Assembly (NCBI GenBank): GCA_003209565.1
Contig: QCQK01000001.1
Span: 50,468 to 114,467, forward strand
Direction: 5' to 3'
Source of the DNA: Prochlorococcus sp. AG-449-J16
GTDB taxonomy: Bacteria > Cyanobacteriota > Cyanobacteriia > PCC-6307 > Cyanobiaceae
DNA: 64,000 nucleotides
Shown here: one piece after another, positions 52,676 through 64,000 of the stretch
Layout of the letters: the number at the start of each line of letters is the position of its first letter
How positions within the stretch are numbered: position 1 is the first letter of the stretch
Translations under genes and position numbers: made by a program
Notes under the pieces: model-generated
The model's database searches: none
What the model was told of the DNA's origin: nothing
Seen by the model: the letters and a program-made list of their open reading frames with translations, nothing else

Positions 52676-53992
52676 TTAGCCATTTAAAGATTTAATTTCT
52701 TCATTATTTAATTCAATTTTTTGAACTGGAACTTCTTCTTTTTCTAGAAGAGAACCCAGAAATAATTCTGCATTCCTCACCCATTTATCGTCAGTACTTC
52801 CATAATCACTTGCATCTGGTAGATCAAGTAATTTGTCAGGAGTCATACCTTGTCCTTGAATATTATTACCTTTGGGGGTTAAGTAACTAGCCACTGTTAT
52901 AGCAATACCACTATCTTCTCCCAAACTTTTTAAGGATTGAATTAAACCTTTCCCATAAGTTTGTTGTCCCATAAGAATTGATCTCTTATTATCTTGTAAT
53001 GAACCAGCAAGTATTTCACTAGCACTTGCAGTACCTTTATTTACTAAAGTCACCATTGGACCATTAAAATATGTCTCTTTTTGAGAAATAATTGCATCTT
53101 TGATACCATTTCTATCTTTTGTCTCGACTACAGGTTTCTCACTCAATAAGTAGTCTGCAACTGCTATACCTGAGCTTACTAGTCCCCCTGAATTATTTCT
53201 GAGATCCAAGATCAAGCCCTCAACCTCTTTCTCTTTTAACTCTTGAAGTGCCTCTTCAACTTTTTTAGGTACGCTTTCGCTGAATTGAGTTATCCTTAAG
53301 TATCCTATTGTGTGAGAATCGTCTCTTAATCTTTTTGTTCTAACTGGTCTAAGATCTACTGATCTCCTCTCTAAATCGAACTCCCTAAGTTCTCCTGATT
53401 CCGAAGATACTTCAACTAAAACTTTTGTCCCTGATTCACCTCTTAACTTAGAGGCAGTACTTGCAAGCCCTAATTTTTCTGATGAGATCCCGTCCACTTT
53501 CTCTATCAAGTCCCCGCTCACTATTCCAGCTTCTTCAGCTGGAGAACCCCCAAGAGTAGATATAACTTTAACTTTATTGTCATCATCTTCACCTAATTGA
53601 AGCCCAACACCATTAATTTCACTTCCAAAATTACTTGATTTCAGAAGTTCATAATCTTTTGGGCGTAAAACTCTTGTGTAGGGATCGTCAAGAGGTTTTA
53701 ACATGTCTTCAATTGCGGAATAAGCCTCTTCACTTGTTTCAATTTGTTTCTGTAATGTTTTTTGTCTAATTCTTTTCCATTGGATTTCATCAAACTTTTC
53801 TGGATCATAAAAACCTTCGTTCACCAAGGTCCAAGCGTCAAGTACTAATTGCCTGCTATCACTGAGAGCATCCACTCTTTCAATCAACAAAAGATTGAAA
53901 GAAAAAACTATGATCATAAATGCAGTGATCACAGTTTTGAATGTTAAAAGTTTGTTAAAAGATGAATTCATTGGGTTAAGTGTTAACACCAA
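52676..53992 (-). CDS. ctpA: Carboxyl-terminal processing protease
   Basis: PDZ domain, LILDLRNNSGGLVSSGIAVADYLL, KGTASASEILAGSLQDNKRSILMGQQTYGKG. Confidence 0.95.
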   Translation of the reverse strand: MVLTLNPMNSSFNKLLTFKTVITAFMIIVFSFNLLLIERVDALSDSRQLVLDAWTLVNEGFYDPEKFDEIQWKRIRQKTLQKQIETSEEAYSAIEDMLKPLDDPYTRVLRPKDYELLKSSNFGSEINGVGLQLGEDDDNKVKVISTLGGSPAEEAGIVSGDLIEKVDGISSEKLGLASTASKLRGESGTKVLVEVSSESGELREFDLERRSVDLRPVRTKRLRDDSHTIGYLRITQFSESVPKKVEEALQELKEKEVEGLILDLRNNSGGLVSSGIAVADYLLSEKPVVETKDRNGIKDAIISQKETYFNGPMVTLVNKGTASASEILAGSLQDNKRSILMGQQTYGKGLIQSLKSLGEDSGIAITVASYLTPKGNNIQGQGMTPDKLLDLPDASDYGSTDDKWVRNAELFLGSLLEKEEVPVQKIELNNEEIKSLNG

Positions 53993-54041
53993 GTATAAGA
54001 ATTTTAAGTAAGCTCTTTATATCAAAGCTAATTTTTTTTGG

Positions 54042-54698
54042 ATGGCGAATTCTTCATCTGTTTATGACTGGTTTCAAGAAAGGCTTGAAATCCAAGACAT
54101 AACTGACGACGTAACTTCCAAGTACGTACCCCCTCACGTAAATATATTTTATTGTTTAGGAGGCATAACCTTAGTATGCTTCCTAATTCAATTTGCAACA
54201 GGTTTTGCAATGACTTTTTACTATAAGCCAACAGTTACTCAAGCTTATAGTTCAGTCAGTTATTTAATGACAGACGTAAGTTTTGGATGGTTAATAAGAT
54301 CTGTGCATAGATGGAGCGCATCAATGATGGTTTTGATGTTAATCCTTCATGTTTTTAGAGTCTATCTTACCGGTGGTTTCAAAAGGCCTAGAGAATTAAC
54401 TTGGGTTACAGGTGTTGTAATGGCAGTCATAACGGTAGCTTTTGGGGTTACAGGATATTCTTTGCCTTGGGACCAAGTTGGTTATTGGGCAGTTAAAATT
54501 GTTTCAGGTGTACCTGCTGCAATACCAGTAATTGGGGATTTTATGGTCGAACTTCTTAGAGGTGGAGAGAGTGTTGGACAATCAACTCTTACAAGATTCT
54601 ACAGCCTTCATACCTTCGTTTTGCCATGGTCATTAGCAGTATTCATGTTAATGCACTTTTTAATGATTCGTAAACAGGGTATTTCAGGTCCCTTATAA
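54042..54698 (+). CDS. petB: Cytochrome b6
   Basis: [40 protein letters not shown]. Confidence 0.99.
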   Translation: MANSSSVYDWFQERLEIQDITDDVTSKYVPPHVNIFYCLGGITLVCFLIQFATGFAMTFYYKPTVTQAYSSVSYLMTDVSFGWLIRSVHRWSASMMVLMLILHVFRVYLTGGFKRPRELTWVTGVVMAVITVAFGVTGYSLPWDQVGYWAVKIVSGVPAAIPVIGDFMVELLRGGESVGQSTLTRFYSLHTFVLPWSLAVFMLMHFLMIRKQGISGPL

Positions 54699-54731
54699 AC
54701 TTTTATAATAAAAACAATACAAGACTTTCTT

Positions 54732-55214
54732 ATGTCTACGTTAAAAAAACCAGATTTATCTGACCCAAAATTAAGAGCAAAATTAGCCAAAGGTATGGGT
54801 CATAACTATTATGGTGAACCAGCTTGGCCAAACGACTTGTTATACATATTCCCGGTAGTTATTTTAGGAACTATTGCTTGTGTTGTTGGACTTGCAGTGC
54901 TTGACCCTGCAATGTTAGGAGATAAAGCAAATCCATTCGCAACTCCTTTAGAGATACTCCCTGAATGGTACCTTTACCCAGTTTTCCAGATACTTAGGGT
55001 CGTCCCAAATAAACTTCTTGGTATCGCACTTCAAACATTAATTCCACTTGGATTGATGATATTACCATTCATTGAAAACGTTAATAAATTCTCTAATCCT
55101 TTCAGAAGACCAATAGCAATGTCAGTTTTCTTATTCGGAACTTTTCTAACAATCTATCTAGGAATCGGTGCCTGTTTACCTATTGATAAATCATTAACTT
55201 TGGGGTTGTTTTAA
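54732..55214 (+). CDS. petD: Cytochrome b6-f complex subunit IV
   Basis: [44 protein letters not shown]. Confidence 0.99.
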
Positions 55215-55216
55215 GG

Positions 55217-56656
55217 TTAAATCTTAAACATATCTAGATCATTTTCTTCCTCTCTGAGGAAGTGATTCATTAATAAAAAACCAACAATTGTCCATGTTTG
55301 GTATGTCCTCGATTGTTGACCTACCCAAGTTCCAGTAGGGCCATCAAAATATTCAGCCCATTCTTGCTTAGGTAATTGATTAAGTTGACACCAATATGAT
55401 TCTTCTATTAGAGATTTCATTTCTTCCATAAGAATTACATCGTCAGAAGGGTAATTTCTTTGATGTAATAGTACAGCTGCACCAAAAAACCAAAGTAAAC
55501 TTGGCCAATGACCACCATTATGGTAACTCCAAGGCCAATTCTTTGGGTCCGATCCAGTTTTATTTTGCCATTCTTCGACATCCATATGAGGATGACAAAT
55601 TCTCATAGGCATTTGAGCCATTAGATGCTGTCTGTTATGTAAAACTAATCTAAATAGAGCTCGTTGTTCCGCGGCGGGTAGTACTCCGAACATGCAGGCT
55701 AAAGAATTCCCTAAACTGTAAAATCTAAAGTCAGGTCTTCCTGTGCGAATATTTCCTATTAAATAACCACCTCTATTCTCTAACCAATCTTGAAGCCATG
55801 ATGGAACTACTTGAGGCTGTACGTTAAATTCATTAAAATGCTGATCATCTCCATACTGCTCAGTTGGTCTTCTTCTTAAAATTTGCATAGTTTGACTGGT
55901 AACCCAATAATGTTTTAAGAGAAAACTTCCTAAATCCTTAACCCACTGATTTGTAAGAATAAGTCTTTGATCTAAAAGTCTACTAACATGATCTTCACGA
56001 CTTAATTCCATTAAATTTATACAACTTTTTAAACATCCATGAAGTAAAACTTCAACTTCTAGAGGTGCTCCCCAAACATCCATTGGTCTATCAATCATAA
56101 ATGCGCAATCTGGAACAAAAAGTACAGGAGTACCCTCAAATGTAGGATGCAGAACTAGATCTAGTAAAAGTTGAATACCTCTTTGAACGCTTTGACTTTT
56201 CCCAAAAGCATAATCGCCACTTTTATTGACGTAATACCAACATAAAATTGGCCACCATAAACTTGCATCAGCTGAAGTAATCCTGCCAATTGATCTTTGA
56301 CCATAGTCGCCAATAAGCTTTCCATTTTCTTCAACGAAACTAGTAGGAAATACTCCACGGGTTTGATAATTAGTGCTTTGCAACTCAAGGCATACAGTAA
56401 GGAATTTTTTTACAATTTCGTAACGTTTTTGAGTAATGAGGTAAATCATTACTGGAACGTTGTCTCTTAAAAATATTTCTCCGTAATTTAACTTTTTATT
56501 TTTTGTTGGGTGTTCTAGTGCAGCAACGCTTCCTGCTAATTCGCCTGATATTTCGACTAAAGTTTTTTCGAAGTGTTTTTTTGCATTTGTTACAATCTTC
56601 TCTTCATCAGAACTTGGTCTTACTCTTAAATTTTTTTGACTAAATCTCTCTGCCAT
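55217..56656 (-). CDS. Alkaline/neutral invertase, glycoside hydrolase family 100
   Basis: GEIFLRDNVPVMIYLI...DASLWWPILCWYYVNKSGD...NGGHWPSLLWFF...GPTGTWVGQQSRTYQTWTIVGFL. Confidence 0.95.
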   Translation of the reverse strand: MAERFSQKNLRVRPSSDEEKIVTNAKKHFEKTLVEISGELAGSVAALEHPTKNKKLNYGEIFLRDNVPVMIYLITQKRYEIVKKFLTVCLELQSTNYQTRGVFPTSFVEENGKLIGDYGQRSIGRITSADASLWWPILCWYYVNKSGDYAFGKSQSVQRGIQLLLDLVLHPTFEGTPVLFVPDCAFMIDRPMDVWGAPLEVEVLLHGCLKSCINLMELSREDHVSRLLDQRLILTNQWVKDLGSFLLKHYWVTSQTMQILRRRPTEQYGDDQHFNEFNVQPQVVPSWLQDWLENRGGYLIGNIRTGRPDFRFYSLGNSLACMFGVLPAAEQRALFRLVLHNRQHLMAQMPMRICHPHMDVEEWQNKTGSDPKNWPWSYHNGGHWPSLLWFFGAAVLLHQRNYPSDDVILMEEMKSLIEESYWCQLNQLPKQEWAEYFDGPTGTWVGQQSRTYQTWTIVGFLLMNHFLREEENDLDMFKI

Positions 56657-57264
56657 TTCATTTATATCCCTTTATTTAAGCCTAGTTGTTTAAAGACACT
56701 TTGAACAAAAAAAAATAAATAAAAAATTTTTGTATAAAAGGTTGCACAATTACGGTTGTATGGTTTAGTATTTTCTTCTGGGCTAAAATTATTTTTTTGC
56801 ATTATTCAAGCAGTTACCTAAAATCTTATTTTTGGTAAATTAATGAATTTTTTGAAGATTTGATTTCGATCAGTATTTTCAGCCAGAAGAAGGGTTTTCC
56901 CTTCAAAGTGAGTTATACATTTATTGTTTAACTCTGCACCTAGAAAATTTAAAAACTTAGGAACTGATGCTTTTATTGCGTCAAGACTTTATCAAATTTA
57001 AATTTGGTAACTTTTAGATGTATTTGCAATAAAGGTGTGAGGTCCCGTCAAGAATATATAAAATTGTTTTCAATTGCTAACTTTTAGATTATTGAAAACT
57101 AACGGATCTGAGATCTTGGAAAGTCACTTTGAAATATTTTTAATGTGCACTCAAAGTAATCCTTAATTTTTTAAGGAGGCTGAACCTAAATAACTTAAGT
57201 CAATCTTATTTTTATTTGGAGAATGCAATTCATATTGAGTAGATTTATCTACAAAAGGATTTGA

Positions 57265-58750
<1,486 letters not shown>

Positions 58751-58874
58751 ACAGGGAGACAACAAAATGTTAAATATTAATTTTGTCACCTTAGGTCGAT
58801 CGGTATCTCACATTCTTAAACATATTAAGAATTTTATTTCCTAAGTTTTTTCTAGGTCACACCCAAATTTTCCT

Positions 58875-58948
<74 letters not shown>

Positions 58949-58960
58949 TATCTCTATGTT

Positions 58961-59033
58961 GGGGGTATAGCTCAGTTGGTAGAGCGCCTGCTTTGCAAGC
59001 AGGATGTCAGCGGTTCGAGTCCGCTTACCTCCA
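58961..59033 (+). tRNA. tRNA-Ala(TGC)
   Basis: GGGGGTATAGCTCAGTTGGTAGAGCGCCTGCTTTGCAAGCAGGATGTCAGCGGTTCGAGTCCGCTTACCTCCA. Confidence 0.98.
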
Positions 59034-59288
59034 CTGATCACCACCTCTTCCATAATTTATAGAAGGGAAAATTCTTGAGTCGTGATCAAATTCTGAACGA
59101 ATCTAGCTTCCTAATAACTTTATTAAGATGCTGGACTCATTGAATTAATTTCATTGTTTTCAGAGAACCTTGACAACTGCATAGATTATTTTTAAAGACA
59201 ATAAGCATCTTTAATGATGCAGATTTATTATTTGTGCGAATGCATTAATAACAATTCTATTAAGCTGATGCTTCAATTTTGAAGTTAT

Positions 59289-62165
<2,877 letters not shown>

Positions 62166-62229
62166 ATAAACTTAATTTATTGTTTTTTAATTTATATAAT
62201 TTTCTATGCAGTTCTCAAGGTTCACCCTA

Positions 62230-62346
62230 TCCTGGTGTTCATGGCGATGTGGAACCACTCCGATCCATCTCGAACTCGGTTGTGAAACGCATCAGCGGCG
62301 AAAATATTTAGGGGGTAGCCCCTTGAGAAAATAGCTCAATGCCAGG
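62230..62346 (+). rRNA. rrf: 5S ribosomal RNA (ends approximate)
   Basis: TCCTGGTGTTCATGGCGATGTGGAACCACTCCGATCCATCTCGAACTCGGTTGTGAAACGC...GCCAGG. Confidence 0.95.
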
Positions 62347-62358
62347 TAAAAATATTTC

Positions 62359-62392
62359 AAAGGGTTTACTCTTTTTGAGTAAGCCCTTTTTT
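62359..62392 (+). terminator. Terminator hairpin after rrn operon, also abutting the mutM 3' end
   Basis: AAAGGGTTTACTCtttttGAGTAAGCCCTTTTTT. Confidence 0.85.
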
Positions 62393-63269
62393 ATTTTTGG
62401 CATTTAGGACACCAATGTGTACTTCTTCCAGTAATTTTTTGTCTTTTAATTAAAGTTCCACATTTATGACATTCTTTACCAGTTCTCCTATAGACATTTG
62501 TCTGTAAACCAAAATTCCCGTTCTCTCCGTCCAAGTCTCTAAAATCGCTAAATGTAGTACCCCCAGAACCTATACTTTTTTTTAATACAGTTATAATAGA
62601 ATCCTTTAGTTTAACTAACTCATTTTTCTTTATTGTTCGAGCTTCTCTAAAAGGTGAGATGCCAGCAGAGTACAAACTTTCATCAGCATAAATATTACCT
62701 ATGCCAGCCACTATTGTTTGATCTAATAAAATAGCTTTTATAGATTTTGTTCTTTTTGAAATTACTTTTTTAAGATAATTTTCATCAAAGTCTTTAGAAA
62801 ATGGTTCTGGTCCTAATGATCCTAATCCTTTAATTATTTTGTTAAGTGATAGGCCTTTATTAATCAACCACATTTGACCAAAACTTCTTACGTCAATGTA
62901 CCTGAGCTCATTATTATTTTTATCGAAAAATCTTATTCTTGTGTGTTTACAAGGATGAGTTGAGTTTTGGATAAATTTGAAATATCCAGTCATTCTTAGA
63001 TGAACTACAAGAAATCCTTTATTTTGTGAATTTTCTAGAGGAAATTGAGTGTTCTCATTTTGAACTTCTTTTAATTGAGCTATTAAATATTTTCCTCTTC
63101 TATCCCATTTATAAATAAGTGAGTTCCTAAGTCCTTTTATGAATTCTTCTTTATTTATTGGGAATGCAACAGTTGAATCCCTACAGACTTCTACTTTTTT
63201 AATAATAAAGTTATTAAGTTTTTGCTCTAAACCTCTGCGAACTGTCTCTACTTCTGGTAATTCAGGCAA
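62391..63269 (-). CDS. mutM: Formamidopyrimidine-DNA glycosylase
   Basis: [18 protein letters not shown]...[19 protein letters not shown]...[26 protein letters not shown]. Confidence 0.98.
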   Translation of the reverse strand: MPELPEVETVRRGLEQKLNNFIIKKVEVCRDSTVAFPINKEEFIKGLRNSLIYKWDRRGKYLIAQLKEVQNENTQFPLENSQNKGFLVVHLRMTGYFKFIQNSTHPCKHTRIRFFDKNNNELRYIDVRSFGQMWLINKGLSLNKIIKGLGSLGPEPFSKDFDENYLKKVISKRTKSIKAILLDQTIVAGIGNIYADESLYSAGISPFREARTIKKNELVKLKDSIITVLKKSIGSGGTTFSDFRDLDGENGNFGLQTNVYRRTGKECHKCGTLIKRQKITGRSTHWCPKCQK

Positions 63270-63273
63270 TTAT

Positions 63274-63483
63274 TTAAGCTTTCTCTAATTCACTTTCAGC
63301 GAAATTATTTGTATTTGCTCCACCATCAGTTCCGCTTATCCCCGCGTAATTTACTTTATCGAATCTGACTACACAGTTATATTTAATGCCTGAGGTATCA
63401 ACTGAAGCAACTTTACCGATTTCATTATACCAATATGATTCTGGTCTTTTTACTCTTACGAGATCTCCTCTTGAAATAGCCAT
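63274..63483 (-). CDS. psaE: Photosystem I reaction centre subunit IV
   Basis: [69 protein letters not shown]. Confidence 0.97.
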   Translation of the reverse strand: MAISRGDLVRVKRPESYWYNEIGKVASVDTSGIKYNCVVRFDKVNYAGISGTDGGANTNNFAESELEKA

Positions 63484-63563
63484 TAATATTAATTTAACTT
63501 TTTTTAGAATAACTCATCATTTATATTCTTAGACAAATTATTCACACATATTAATTAAAAGTT

Positions 63564-64000
63564 TTAACAAAAATCATTTATTAAATTATTTTCGAATTCT
63601 TCCTTAACAGGCTTACTTCCCATCCATTTTCTGCCAGGTATTCTTACATCCAATTCATTTTTTTCACAATTGATTGAAATAATCAGTTTTTTATTTTCTT
63701 GATTTAGTACGTTTAAAACTTTTCTACCTTTAATATCTTTATATGATTTATCTTGGATAATAATAGGACCATAAATTTTTTTATCTAACTCAATTAAGTC
63801 ATTATTTTTTTTATTTTCAGTTGTTTCATATTTTTCTGAATTAACTGTGGTCTTTTTTCTTATTGTGAGCTTTTGACCAACTTTTATTGAATCAGGATTA
63901 TTGATATTATTAATCTCTATAAGTTCTTTTACTTTTAAATTATATTTGTTGGATATGTCAGTAAGATTTTCACCAGTTTTAACAATATGATAATTATTAA
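63564..64000 (-). CDS. LysM-domain protein, C-terminal part (5' end outside window); absent from ORF track
   Basis: Reverse strand: IVKTGENLTDISNKYNLKVKELIEINNINNPDSIKVGQKLTIRKK...RIPGRKWMGSKPVKEEFENNLINDFC*. Confidence 0.8.
   Translation of the reverse strand, partial: NNYHIVKTGENLTDISNKYNLKVKELIEINNINNPDSIKVGQKLTIRKKTTVNSEKYETTENKKNNDLIELDKKIYGPIIIQDKSYKDIKGRKVLNVLNQENKKLIISINCEKNELDVRIPGRKWMGSKPVKEEFENNLINDFC

Noticed and set aside
54028-54231. Minus-strand ORF at the start of petB, and 54608..54790 at the petB/petD junction
   Set aside because: Antisense to petB/petD; no independent support

Overview
The window is a contiguous, gene-dense, AT-rich segment of a cyanobacterial chromosome. 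It looks like core genome from a high-light-type Prochlorococcus. Evidence for this: cyanobacterial 16S-trnI-trnA-23S-5S operon, psbEFLJ, psbB/psbT, psbK, psbM, psaE, petBD, chlD, ndhC-K-J, DUF3155, and a divergent cpeB next to a cpeS-type lyase with no cpeA in the window. About 45 protein genes are recognisable, plus 5 tRNAs and one complete rRNA operon. Several real genes are missing from the supplied ORF track because they are short: psbK, psbF, psbL, psbT, psbM, a 59-aa ORF overlapping cpeS, a 55-aa membrane ORF, and the partial LysM gene at the right edge. I found no CRISPR array, prophage, transposon, toxin-antitoxin or defence island, and nothing I would call a new biological system. 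The most useful second-look items are: (1) cobS lacks a canonical start codon for its conserved N-terminus and appears to need a one-base shift to use an upstream TTG; (2) a structured intergenic region near 3 kb that could encode an sRNA; (3) two unannotated small ORFs overlapping their neighbours (cpeS, yrdC-like); (4) the degenerate phycoerythrin-beta locus; (5) a structured rRNA leader. Calls come from reading sequence and protein motifs only; no database search was run.
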